Part shown: positions 44,211-56,139 of the stretch, piece after piece
How positions within the stretch are numbered: position 1 is the stretch's first letter
How the letters are laid out: every line of letters starts with the position of its first letter
From: Biscogniauxia marginata
Lineage: Eukaryota > Ascomycota > Sordariomycetes > Xylariales > Xylariaceae
Length of the DNA stretch: 64,000 bases
Direction: 5' to 3'
Assembly (NCBI GenBank): GCA_022695795.1
Contig: MU404173.1
Location: 60,883-124,882, forward strand
The notes under the pieces: generated by a model
Told to the model about the DNA's origin: nothing
Seen by the model: only the letters and a program-made list of their open reading frames with translations
The model's database searches: none
Position numbers and translations under genes: made by a program

Positions 44211-47005
44211 TCACTGGCCAAGCGGATTAGGCTTCCCTTGAATCTCCCGCACAACGTCCCTCGTTCGCGCGTTATCCACAAAGCTTAGTCCGATCAGGTC
44301 GACAACTTCATCGACGGTGAAGTAGAGACTGAGCTCGCTTTCCATCCAGAGGTATTTCACATCCTGCAAGTTACTCTGTAGAACTTCGCTTAGATATTTA
44401 AGTCGCAGCCAGCTGCCGGCATACTCGGCGGTGGTGGGAATGGCATCCTTGCCTGCGTCTGGCGGTAAGAACAGATCATCGAGCTCTGTTACCCGTACGA
44501 TGAGGTTCGCGATGTTGTAAGCCTCATCCTGTCCGATACCAGCTAGATCCATTACATCAGAGATGAGCTTGGAGGCGATCGTGTCAACGAGTGAGCCAAC
44601 TGCCTGGCTCCATGCGGATTTGGATAGAATTCCAGACCACGTGGCGGCGAGGGCGCGAACATGCCCAGTGGCATTATCAACCTGAGATTCTAAGTCGGAC
44701 GAGCCAAGTCCGTCCTGTTGAAGAAGATTCTGAGATCCGCCGAGCAAATCTCGTATTACAGTTCGTTGTGTAGACATCTCTGATGCGTAGGCACGTGCTG
44801 CAAAGGAGAGTAAGGTATTTATATCGTTGTCTAAGCGGAGCATGGCGACTGCACGCGGCACAATGTCATCCCGGGCTTTCCAGTGTTTCGAGAGGTCAGA
44901 GAGCCGTTCGGATAGGTAAGCTGCATCGTTGTATAGAAACCTTGGTTATGTTAGTGGATCTCATAGGATTAGACGAGAATGACATACATGTTTCCGCCAA
45001 TTTCTAGAGAATAATAGTAGGGCGCCACGGCTCTAAACATGGCAAGGACGAGAGTGGGAAGTGAGAAGAGTCCAGCTGCCTGTGAACCCATTGGATTACC
45101 CTCACTGCTGTTACGAGTTAGCATATACGATCCGAAGAGGACTGAAAGAACATACCCAAGTAAAGATGCCCCATCTTCAAGAATAGTGGTTATTAACGAA
45201 ATCACGGGCTCGGGCATGGAGGAAATTCTGTACGTCTCTTTGAGCGTCAATTCTCGGGTCTCCGCGGCTGGTTGAGACACCTCTGGTTTTGATGCAGGCT
45301 CTTCAAGGGGAAGATCTGTTATGTCTTCGTCTCCCCACCCCCATGCTTCAGCCGGATCCTCTTCATTAGACGCTTCATCATGTTGAGGTTCATGAGTAGT
45401 TTCGGGCACTTCATTAGCATCATCGTCTCCCCAGCCCCAGGCGTCAGTGCCATCATCTTCGTTAGATGCCGGGTTGGTGTCATCTCTAGCAGAAGAGGCC
45501 ACCCCATTGGCTGCTAATCCTGGATCTTCAGATGTCGAAATAATTTGTGTCTCAACACGCTCTATCTCTTTTGCTTCGCCAAGTCCTTGCGCGAGCTTTG
45601 TTCTCACCAAATCTAAGGCCCTTTCCCTGCATTTAGCAAGCCAAACTCGTGGCGCGTTGCGGACCCATTCTTGTAATTCTTCGAAACCAGAGAACTTCAG
45701 CGCTTCAAGAATACCACAGAAATTTCTAGAAGCGTCGATAACTTGTTGAAACTCATCTATCTCTTGCAGCGATGCTGGAACTGCGTAATCTAGCCACGAG
45801 CTAATGATCCGGGGTATGAGATCCGGCATCATCACGTTCGATAGTGCATATACAAGTTCTTCGGGCAATCGGTTTGACAGATAGGTCATAATCAGCTGCA
45901 AGTCGGAGAATAGGGATGCAATAGTCCTGTCTGCTTTTCCGCTTAGATGCAAAGACGACTGCAGTGCCTTCAGTTGGATATTCCAAAAGGAAGGGGTAGG
46001 AAACTCGAAACTCACGTCTTCGGCCCTGACTGCGGATAGTTCTTGGTTCTCAGGACTGGTTCGAGGGCCGATTAATGCATCGTCGAGGCTATGCCATAGA
46101 ATAGCCATTCTCTGGTCAACCTCTTTGTAAGCTTTCAGGCCAATAACGGCGTCGACAAGGTTCATTTGTTCATCTGTGAGAAGTTAGCACTGCTGTAGGG
46201 TCTGAATTTACACCTTCTCTACCTTCACGATTCTCGAACACGGTCACCTTGGCCGCCTCTGCATCTACTTGCACCAACGAATTCCAAACATGGTCGAATA
46301 CATCGTGTACAGCTGATTTAAGCTCGAAGGCTCGCATATCTAAAAGCTTCATAACACGACAGGACTTGCTAACGGGTATTTCGTCGAGGGCGATCCAGGA
46401 CTCTAGGGGCCGAGTCAGTGGGAAATAGCGATTATAGATTGGATGTCTCTTACTCTCTAGCAAACGAAGCGAATCCAATATCCTCCTCTCGTCCCGCGCT
46501 TGTTCTACCTGATCTAAAAGCTCGTTCACGCATTTTATGCTCTGCAAGGCATGGTAAACCTGCTGATTGTATGTCGCCTCTTGCCGAAGGAACTCGACCT
46601 TCTCTTCGGCTTCTTCTATCGCCCTGCCCAACACATCTGGGGCTTCGGACCTTCGCACAATCTCGTTGGCCCAATTACGTGTCCGGTTCACATCATCTTC
46701 GAGGGATTTCGCATGCGCAACCCACTGGTTTACGTCGGGGGCTGTGTCTTCGTTGACCTGGTGGATATCGGCCTGCGATTTGGATGGTTGGTAAGTCTGC
46801 ATAGAGCAAGCACATCGAATAGAATGCAATGAAGTTTCCACCAGCGTACCTCAAGCTTTGTTTTGGCTTCGGCCAGAGACTCTAGAGCTAGGGCGAAGTC
46901 ACCAACAGCAAGCTGCCTCGAGGATATATCTTCTTCTGGAAAGATGCCGTATAGGGAGAAGTCAACAAGAGCTTGGCCAATCCGGCCTCCGTCACCAGTC
47001 CCCAT
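44211..47005 (-). CDS. ZW10/Dsl1-type ER vesicle-tethering subunit
   Basis: Four leftward exons (46850-47005, 46223-46772, 44988-46173, 44211-44940) join in phase to 873 residues. The N-terminal half is alpha-helical and coiled-coil-like (DVNQWVAHAKSLEDDVNRTR; DQVEQARDERRILDSLRLLE), as in ZW10. VVGLKAYKEVD-type sequence (VIGLKAYKEVDQRM) and LTLKETYRISSMPEP are family marks. Between them lies an acidic linker with two copies of AWGWGD (near 480 and 512). Dsl1/ZW10 forms a complex with Tip20/RINT1 and Sec39/NAG at the ER, capturing COPI vesicles; WxW motifs in the Dsl1 linker bind delta-COP. Intron 1 acceptor could be 24 nt upstream (in phase), adding eight residues; intron 2 donor could be 9 nt downstream. 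Confidence 0.88.
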
Positions 47006-48580
47006 AGCTCCAACACAAAATGAACAGAATAAAGCCCGGTCGTCCTCGGTGACCTAAGTTCTACAAACGGTAGCCAAAGTGCCAGCGTGGCTGGTGACAA
47101 AGATGGGCCGCGGGTCGCAAGCAGGAGAATGCGGTGACATCCGGTGGGCTGACTTGCACTGGGAATGGCTCGTGATTGTGTGCTGTACTAGCTTGCTATG
47201 CGCGTCATTGTGACTCTATAACACGCAAACTCTTCCCGGGGGGTGGGGAGTGTGGTTACATGTAGATGTAGATAGCCAAGTGTCATGATAGCTTCAGCCA
47301 GACAAAGCGTAACTTGAAGATGATGATTGGCCCGAAGCTTGGACCACCTAGGACGGGAGCTTAGCTGTGGCTCATGACGGCATCGGAAAAACGGGAGACC
47401 CACTCTACCTACCTAGCTAGGTTAGGTAAGGCTGCCCTGGTAGATGCCTTAGCCTCCGGATAGCGGGGTAGGTATTTAGCTAGGTAGCTGGCTACTTAGT
47501 AGTAGGTCGCTAGCCGTCCCTCCAGGCGCCAGCGCGGGGTTCCAATGTCTCGGACGTCCATCTATATTCTTCCTTACTTCAGGTTACCTTTTGTGATTTA
47601 TTACAAACTGCATACGTCCTGCCTTATTTGCCTACCTGAATATATTCTCCCTTTCTTCAAATCTGCGTTAGTACCTTAACATACCTACATCACATCCCCG
47701 ACACCTCAACCAATTAAAGTGTCCATTTGTCTGGAACCGATGTGTTTGGTTGTATGTATTCCATTGCAATAGGTACCTTATTCACTACTTTCCTGCTTTG
47801 TCTTCCCAAGCTGTTCTTTGCGAGCCTGCTTTTTCTTTCATATATATTGGAAGCTTCGACTTCTTGGCACCACCTACAGGAGCGTTTCTATACTTAGCCT
47901 AAACCCGACCCCTATTCAGGTGCTGATAGCTTCAGTTTCTTACTCATACTCGTACTCAGAGTCTTGATCCATAGTCACAGTACACGCCTGAGCCGCCGTC
48001 TCAGCCGAACTATCGCCCAGTATCGGGCTTCTTTCTACATCTCCTCCGGCCTGGGTTAGAACTGCGAGGTTCCGGTTTTCGTCCGGGTCTCATTGGCTTC
48101 CCGCCGTATTACTGCATAGACACCAACTTCAGCAAAGGTATGTCGACAATTCAAACGTCTCCAAATCTCTCTCCCAGATCCCGAGTCTGTCTTGCATTCC
48201 CCGGATCTGCAAGTGGCGCACATACGGGAAACCCCTGCTCCCCGATAAGCATGACTCTCCCTCAAGACCCTGGTCTTGAGATTACAGCCACAATATGTAT
48301 GTGAAAATGGACCTGGCCAATATCCGAACTCCTAATCATACACAACATATTGAGCCTGCTGTCACCTCGGGGACTGCTGCTAGCTAGCCTCGTGGTTGTC
48401 ATCGCCATCCCGTACAGAGAGTCGGGCAGCAACCTACGGTATATGCACTTTCTCCTATTCTATCCAATTGGAGAGTAGATGATGGTGTAGAGTACAATCT
48501 AGTCTCCTTCAGCTACGGCCTAGGCCTGCAGCATAGGTAACGTCAGGGGCAAGCGCCACCGCACTGGAAGTTGTTTAAGG
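47006..48580. other. divergent intergenic region between ZW10-like and M16 protease genes
   Basis: About 1.6 kb holding two promoters and probably a long 5' leader of the protease gene. TAGGTA-type motifs occur at 47403-47430 and 47466-47490. A CTAAC just before a candidate start at 48716 hints that a 5' intron may exist. No other gene is supported. Confidence 0.5.
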
Positions 48581-51500
48581 ATGTGTTTGAAACCTGATTT
48601 AGGGGTTGCATCTTGCTTCACAACTCCGTATTATGGCCGAAATATTGCAGACAAAAGCCGTTGTCATTTCCCCTTTCGCTTTACAAAGAGCAATAAGGGT
48701 CACGCTGTAACTAACATGTCTAATAGCTCTCACCTAACGCCCTTTTCAAAGGCATTTTGGGCAAAGATGGGATCGCTAGGTCCTAGTTTACGCTTTCGCA
48801 GGATCCAGAGTTTCGGAACTGAATATGCGCCTGCCACAATCACTCAATATGAGTCCGAGCGAAGTGGGATGCAGGTTGTCGTGGTTGATCGAAAGGGCCC
48901 CAAGGTAAACGGATACTTCGCCTTAGCCACCGAGATCTTCGATGACTCGGGTGCACCGCATACCCTTGAGCATTTAGTCTTCATGGGATCCAAGAACTAC
49001 CACTACAAGGGATTACTAGATAAACTGGCATCGAGGGCGTACGGGAATACCAACGCATGGACTGCTACCGACCACACAGCTTACACCCTGGAGACTGCTG
49101 GTTGGGAAGGGTTCGCTCAAACATTACCAGTTTATCTTGAGCACCTTGTCTTGCCGACCATGACCGATGCAGCTTGTCTGACCGAGGTACATCATATCGA
49201 TGGTGAAGGCAACGACGCCGGTGTCGTATACTCTGAAATGCAAGGTGTGCAATATACGAGTACAGAGCTTATGGACATCAAGGCTCGCCGCCTGCTCTAC
49301 CCGGAGAATGTTGGCTTTCGATATGAAACGGGCGGGATGATGGAGGCCCTACGAGTTCTGACCCCGGAAAAGATTCGAGACTTTCACAAGACAATGTACC
49401 AACCCCGGAATATGTGTGTTGTTGTCGTTGGAGAAGTTGATCACGATAACCTCCTTGATATCTTGGAAAAATTCGAGGATAGCATTAAAGACGATATCCC
49501 GCCGCCTGAAGCACCTTTCCGACGCCCGTGGATAGAATCCGCGCAGCCTCCGCCACTAGAGAAGACTACGATCGAAACAATCGAATTTCCAGAAGAGGAT
49601 GAATCAACCGGGGATATGGTCGTGGGCTTCTTTGGGCCTAATTGCGTCGATTTAATTGAGATCTCGGCGTTGAACGTCCTTTTGACGTACCTGTGCGGAT
49701 CATCTATTGCGGTGCTAGAGAACGTCATAGTTGAAAAGGAAGAACTTGCTAGCTCGGTTGGGTACTGGTGGGATTCTCGGCCAAACAGTGTTATCTGGTT
49801 TCAACCGACCGGAGTAGCTACTGATAAACTAGCATTTGTTGAACAACGCCTGATCACTCTACTCCAGGAGGTCGCGTCTAAGCCATTGGATATGGCCTAT
49901 ATGAATGAATGTATTCAGAGGGGACGAAGGCAGCTAAAAGCCGAGGCAGAGGAATCGGAGTCCTTTTATGCTACTAATATCATCTCGGACTATCTCTTTG
50001 GTAGTAGAGATGGCTCGACCCTGAAGGGCTTGGAGACTCTCAAGGAATACGATACTCTGGAGCGATGGACAGATGAACAATGGCGAAATTATCTGAAAAA
50101 GTGGATTGTCGACGCTCATCATATTTCCATTCTCGGAAAGCCCTCCTTAAAGCTGGCAGCGAAGCTGAAAGAGGATGAACTCGCAAGAATCGAAAAGAGG
50201 AAACAAGAGTTGGGAACGGATGGCTTAGAGTCTCTTCGAAAAAAGCTTGAAGACGCCAAGAAAAAGAACGAGGTTGATATCCCAGACTCACTACTACAGA
50301 AATGGCCGGTACCCCCAACAGAGTCGATTCATTTCATTCGGTCTCAAACAGCGCGGTCTGGTCTGGCCCGGAAGCTTGGTCTCCATGATAACTCGGCCCA
50401 GAAGGCGATTGATAATGCACCATCTGGTGCGCCGCTATTTGTTCAGTTTGAGGATGTACAAACCAATTTTGTGCACATTGCAGTTCATGTCGGCACCTCA
50501 AAAGTTCCCGTCAAATACAAGCCATTGATGGCGCCGTTCAGCGACAACTTCTTCAACACCCCTATTACCCGTGGCGGTAAGCACATCGGTTTTGAGCAGG
50601 TCGTCATGGAGCTTGAAAAAGACACAATAAGCTATATGCTAGATGGTGGTAGTAGGTTCAGCGACACTGAAAGCTTTCTGATTCGTTTGCAAGTGGAACC
50701 TGAGAAGTATGCTACCGCTGTAGAATGGATTCGCACGATGATGTTTGATAGCGTCTTTGACATCACGCGCCTAAAGGCTAGCGTCACGAAGCAACTTGCT
50801 GATATACCAGAGGCAAAGCGTGATGGTAGGGTTATGGCTAACGAGATAGAAATGGCTCTCCACAACGACGCCTCTTCTCTTCTCGTGGCTAAGCGAACAT
50901 TGGTAAAGGCTGTCTATCTGCGTCGACTGAAGAAAATCCTCGAAAATGATCCGGATACCGCGATCTCGTGGTTTGAGGAGCTTCGGAAGTCTCTATTCAC
51001 TTTCGACAACGTCCGGGTTCTTGTTACGGCAGACCTCTCTAATTCTAAGCTTCCTAACCCCGTTAAGACCTGGGATATACTATCTAACTCCCTCGGCACT
51101 GTCTCCAATACGGTCTTGCCCATTGTCAAGCCATATACGCTTCTTAATGATGAGGGCCGTAACCCCGGTTCCATCGGCGCCACCATCGTCCCCATGACGG
51201 CAATTGACAGCTCCTATTCTATCAGCTCAGGGAAGGGATTCAAGTCATTTTCAGACCCGCAGGTCCCTTCGCTATTAGTTGCTCTTCAGTATCTTGAAAC
51301 CGTCGAGGGGACACTCTGGAATGCTGTTCGTGGTAATGGGCTGGCATATGGTGTCTATTTTGCGAAAGAGCTTGACGGCGGATACCTACATTTCAAGGTG
51401 TATCGCTCACCATTAGCCTCAAAAGCGATCACTGCCGCACGTGATTCAATCACGGCTCTAGTCAACGGGACCGTGGCTTTCGAGAAGCCAATGATTGAAG

Positions 51501-51980
51501 GCGCCATAAGCCAGCTGGTCATGGCTATCGCAGACGAACAAGCCACCATGACTACGGCGGCAATTCAGAATTACATAGTCGGGACTGTTAGAGGGTTGGA
51601 ACCAGACCATAGCATCAAGATGCTGGCGAAAGTGAGGGCAGTAAGTGTAGAGGATATCAAGGCAGCCATGAAAACTTGGCTGCTGCCACTATTCGAGCCC
51701 GGTAAGAGCAACATTATAGTATGTTGTGCACCCGTGATGGTAGAGGTGAGTCAATTCAGCTTTTTGTTGTACACTAGGAGTATCAGTAGTTACTAACAAA
51801 TGTGCTCAGAAAATGGAGAAGGAGCTCCAGGACATGGGATACAAGACTCGAGTCAAGCAATTAGCAGACTTTCATGACGATTACGGACTCGAAGCCCCAG
51901 GCGGCGAGGAAGATGAGGAGGAGGACGAAGACGAAGATGAAGATGGTTCGGATTACTCGGACGAATCTGAGGAGGAATAG
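48581..51980 (+). CDS. M16-family zinc metalloprotease (Sdd3-like)
   Basis: Two exons (48581-51745, 51810-51980) give up to 1111 residues. The inverted zinc motif HTLEH lies at 127-131 in DDSGAPHTLEHLVFMGS, with RAYGNTNAWTATDHTAYTL and the later Glu in VVYSEMQGVQ as the remaining ligand region. Large size and the second, inactive-like half fit the fungal M16 group related to yeast Sdd3/YOL098C. The protein ends in an acidic tail (EEDEDEDEDEDG-type). Related M16 enzymes degrade small peptides; the substrate here is unknown. The start is uncertain: homologous sequence begins near FRRIQSFGTEYAP, so Met46 (48716) or Met63 (48767) may be the true start, and an upstream intron is possible. No clear mitochondrial presequence. 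Confidence 0.9.
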
Positions 51981-53879
51981 ACATAGATAAAGGTCCCATC
52001 GTCGGTAGTTTTCCATTGAGGGCCAGGGGGTGGACTGGGTAGGGAAACCGCGGTATGATACAAGTCAGTAAAACCTCGCGCAATTAATTGATTGATCACT
52101 GCCCCAGAGTAGACGTCTTCAATAAATAGATTTTCCCCAGTATATATCATCGTTTGTTTCGCTTTTATGGGCATTTAAATGTAAGAAGAGATTTGATTCT
52201 TCCGTGTGATGTGAGTAGTTAAACTTTTCTCTGGGTTGACGTGTATAGAAATAAGAAAAAGAAAAAGGGAAAAAAACCAAACTATGGCTCGATTGCCGTA
52301 GTTGGTCTTCTAGGCCCAGCCTATAGATCTTTTATCAGCGTCTATAGCTACTGCGCCCCCTGTAGGTACTTAGTTTGCGACACCCCTTCCGGGGACTGCG
52401 GGCCCTGTTTGGTCTGGTTCATGGGCACTCGTGCCCGGGTTCGAACCCAGGGTAATCCGGTCGTTTCCGAGGCATTGTTACCAGGTGAGCCACTATCTTG
52501 GAGCTGGGGACCCGACCTGGCTGCCGGCTGTTGGAAAGTCTGTGCATTATCCACGCATATATGCTGTTTGTCACAGCTCCTGGCCAACGCTGTCGCCGTG
52601 GTGACTGGATGGGCCCAATTACCGTGTTGACTTCAGAAATTAATTGTAGGTTGTAGTGGACGTTTCCGTGTATATATTTATAAATGATGGGAGAAAGATG
52701 AGGAAGGTGTCTTAAGACTTATTTTTTCCAGCCTTGTCGGCTGCAGGGGTTTGATATATTCTGCTACCCTAGGTAGGTAAGTAAGCTTAAAGTAATTGGA
52801 AATAATTAACTTATTAGACAACACAATGTAGTTAGATAACTATCTCAGAATGACCTCTATGGGAGAAGAAATAAAAGATTATCACAGATGAGTCTTATTA
52901 TGCAAAACATCAAGCATATGGCTTGTTGAAATATAGGGTTATGAGGTTGCCTGATTAGGTGAAGAGCTATCTGAATGGTGTGGGAGGACCTATCCATTAT
53001 ATACACGACGCCTACGGGATGCCTTGTACCTTACTTGACAGCCACCCCCTGGACACCCATTTTAGCATGGCTGATCTTATCCTATCGATGAACCAATGAT
53101 AACGTTCAGGGGTTGTACAAATGAGATCGGTCATCCTATGTCTCTATACAGGCTAGTTGATGAAATAATTACTCTTGTAGGTAGATTGAAGGAAGGGCGA
53201 GTTTCGAACAACTCTGGAAGAGGGTGGCAAAGAATACGGAGCCGCAACCGAGGGGACTGGGGGCCGCGGCAAATCAGAAGCCGAGCTAAGAAGCTCGGAA
53301 TTCCATCCCGAATCATGGTGACATACTTCCATCGTGTTGCAAGTGTACTGTAAAACTTTAAAGTACTGAGCACATCTTCGGTATGCCGTGGAACTATCGC
53401 CTTGTGAGGCTTTGAACTATGGTTGCTTCCTGTTCCTCACGGGGGAAAATTTTTGTTTTTGAATTGTGATACTTACCCTCCAAGTTCATACACATAATAT
53501 GATCCGTATTGTCTAACGTAAGGCTGTTATGACTCACTCACAAAAGCCGGAAGTGCTCTTCGTGCAATAGGATATTTCCATTCATAACAAACATTCCGAT
53601 AGATTACGAATCCTCGTAGTTAGTTAATTTACTGAAGTTGGAATGAACCTATCACAGCTAGAGAACGAGCTGTGGGACAGCTGAACACGGTATCACTCCA
53701 TCGACGATCATCGTAAGCACGATAATGCCTAAAAGGAAAAACTATAAACTCTTTAGGAGCCCTCTTCTCTGTGACAACTTTCCTTCGTCCTCAACCCAGA
53801 GAAGAAAAAAGAATACACCACGAGTCCTTCTGCTATATCACACAAACTTCATCTGACGACAGGCGAACAAGACAATACC
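51981..53879. other. intergenic with a SINE-like element
   Basis: About 1.9 kb between the protease and a small ORF. Apart from the tRNA-derived element near 52.4 kb no gene is supported. Frames at 53096-53373 on both strands are short and featureless. Confidence 0.5.
52310..52600 (-). mobile_element. tRNA-derived SINE-like sequence with pol III A and B boxes
   Basis: On the minus strand an A-box-like TGGCTCACCTGG (52481-52492) is followed about 33 nt later by a perfect B box GGTTCGAACCC (52437-52447), the spacing found in tRNA genes. The tRNA fold is imperfect: the T stem has a G-G mismatch, U33 is missing, and no acceptor stem pairs. That points to a tRNA-derived SINE or a dead tRNA rather than a working gene. 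GC content is well above the flanks from about 52340 to 52620. Ends are approximate and no target-site duplication was found. Confidence 0.5.
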
Positions 53880-54215
53880 ATGGCTGACAAGAACAACAAT
53901 AAGAATCAAAACGACAAGGGCAAGGAAAAAGATGTCAAAAAAGACGGCAATAACAACGAAGATGATACCTCCGGCTACGGCTACGGCTACGGCGGAGGGT
54001 GCGAGCCCGACGACGACTGTCTTGTCGATTCGAACGACAACGACGGAGATCAATGGCGCTACGCTCCAGCTCCCCCAAAGAGGGACGACAGCAACGACAT
54101 CGTGGACACCAACAGGGACTGTTCCTTCGAGGACAGGACCCGAGCGGACAGGGACCAGGACAGGGGCAGCGGGCACGGAGGCGGTGCCGGGGGTGGTAGT
54201 GCCGGTGTTGCGTGA
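53880..54215 (+). CDS. small low-complexity acidic protein, 111 aa
   Basis: The ATG at 53880 follows a CT/A-rich leader, and a CTATAAA box lies at 53742-53748. The product is hydrophilic and disordered: an Asn/Lys/Asp-rich head (NNNKNQNDKGKEKDVKKDG), a YGYGYGGG segment, CEPDDDC with a pair of Cys, then a Gly-rich tail. Codon use is GC-rich compared with the flanks. I recognise no family. The promoter elements and clean start make it plausible as a real gene, perhaps stress-related; this is inference. Confidence 0.5.
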   Translation: MADKNNNKNQNDKGKEKDVKKDGNNNEDDTSGYGYGYGGGCEPDDDCLVDSNDNDGDQWRYAPAPPKRDDSNDIVDTNRDCSFEDRTRADRDQDRGSGHGGGAGGGSAGVA

Positions 54216-54651
54216 GCATTGGCACACGAGTGGCACACGTGGGATCGGCAGACTTCTTGGTGTATTAAGAATCTGCCCGTGACAAGTTGGTCATAAGTCG
54301 ATGGTATTACGACCGTAATCCAAAAGCTTTAAAAAAAAATTTTTTGGGAATATCAATCAATAAACCTGTATTCAAGCAGGTATCATGATGAGACTGTTCT
54401 CTTAACTGACTGCGAGCATTGTACCCCACATAATCTCTGTCTCTATAGAAAAGCCTATGGCAGTATTTTATTTAGGCACTTATACATGGAGCTATATCTG
54501 CCATAATCACGTTGCACTAGCCGCAGAACTAAGGTAGACCAATTGACAACTTTCACTAAGTCATGGTTCCTTACCTAGATGCATGCTGTAGTTCCATCGA
54601 GTGAATCGGATAGCGGGAGCTTATGTGAGCAACTTGCATAGTTAACCAGCA
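54216..54651. other. spacer, nothing recognised
   Basis: About 440 bp of 3' flank between a rightward small ORF and the end of a leftward remnant. An A/T homopolymer junction at 54330-54346 is the only notable sequence. Confidence 0.45.
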
Positions 54652-55748
54652 TTATGCCTCGAAGTTGGCATAATTTCTAGAAACATCATTTCTAACATGC
54701 TCCATAGCCATCGACTTTATTGTCAACTTGGCCATTCTGTAGAAGTAGCCCACATGCGGAGAGAAAGTAAGATTCAAATCCTTAGCGTCCTCCGGTAAGA
54801 ATGCACTGTCTTTCTCAGTGCCGGCGGGCTCTTGGCCAAAGACTTTCAACGTGACGCCAGATATCTGCTTCGCTCGTGATGCCTGTATTACCGAAGCCGT
54901 GTTCATGATACCTTCGCGAGACACGTGGATGATGATTGCTTCAGGCTTCACGACACTTGGCTCGGGCGTGTCGATCATGTTACGCGATCTTTCGTCAGAT
55001 GTACAGAGAATAAAGAGCATAGTAGCTGATCTAATAACTTGCGGACAATGCATCACGGCTTCTTGTACTTACCAAATTTGCCATGCCCAATAATGCCTAC
55101 GACCTCTTGTTTGAGGGAGCGTGGCTCTTGTTCGTTTACCGTCTGCATCTTAAATATCATGCTACCTTAGCTTTCCCACTAGTTTTCGCCATTCCTATCC
55201 ACAATTCGAACCTCGTTTTAAAGCATAACGGTCTTGCGTCTCGCCACGAAATACTTAAGTTCGAGTCTGTAGAGAGATGTGCGTATTTCGCATGTAATTG
55301 GTTGAAAACTGGGTGTGTAACACAAAGATCGGCGCCTCCATGGACGATAGTCTTGATATCTGAGGCAAAGTGTGCTTGCCTGCCCGTCTCATGGAGGCGG
55401 ATTTGCGACCCTAAGCCAACAGGTAGCGCAAGATACAACTGAGTGAACTGATCTTGTAACCTTGTCTTCGAAAAAAATGTGTTTCTGTAATGTGGACACT
55501 GGGATACTTACCAGAACAACCCGGGCCTCCTTTATGGATATGTGATGATGTCGTACGGAGAGCCAGAACTTAAGAAATATGTATATATGAACTGTTTCAC
55601 ATCTAAAATTTTCTCTGTCTCTGTATGTAATAATTCCTGTAATACCTCGCCTTACACTATTACTAGGCTCCTGATACTTACCGATGGAGACTCCGGGAGA
55701 CACTTGTGCGACTGAGTTCAGCCAGTCTGGCAGGATGTGTTGCGACAC
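54652..55748 (-). pseudogene. D-isomer-specific 2-hydroxyacid dehydrogenase, decayed
   Basis: Leftward pieces appear in family order. LPDWLNSVAQVSPGVSIG (from 55748) resembles an N-terminal segment; EVVGIIGHGKFG (near 55090) is the GxGxxG Rossmann loop; CTSDERSRNMID, IIIHVSREGIMNTASVI and GVTLKVFGQEPAGTEKDSAF form the catalytic domain with the catalytic Arg; LTFSPHVGYF carries the catalytic His. About 60 residues normally between the Rossmann loop and the catalytic Arg segment are missing, and the middle needs several frame changes, so it is unlikely to work. Intact members reduce 2-keto acids with NAD(P)H. A GTAAGT follows the Rossmann exon, a trace of an intron. Confidence 0.75.
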
Positions 55749-56139
55749 AGTTCGCTAAGCCTTAAAAGTTCTTTTTGAAGTAACAAGTCATCACCGGGGT
55801 ACTCCATATAGGTACTAACATGAATTGCCATACCGCAATTAGTGATGTCGCCAAGTCTTATATACTAGCCCATGTCGGAGCCAAGTCAGTGTACCCCTGC
55901 CGTAAAAAGCTTATATTAACACTTGATAAACCTAACCACGCTTCTTCCAACCCCTTTTCTTTTTCTTGAGTTGATCAAGACATCATGACAACCCATATTG
56001 TCTATCTTGCTGTCTGATGCTTACGGACTTCCTTTAGTGTCCGCCCGATAATTAATCCATACGCAGCGCACGAAATGACGGAAAGAGGAGATGTGGCAAG
56101 GCAGACTGAGTAGCTGGCATTCTATAGCTGGCTTTCTAT
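55749..56139. other. spacer between two remnants
   Basis: About 390 bp with no frame supported; it may include the old promoter of the dehydrogenase and the lost C-terminus of the transporter. Confidence 0.4.
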
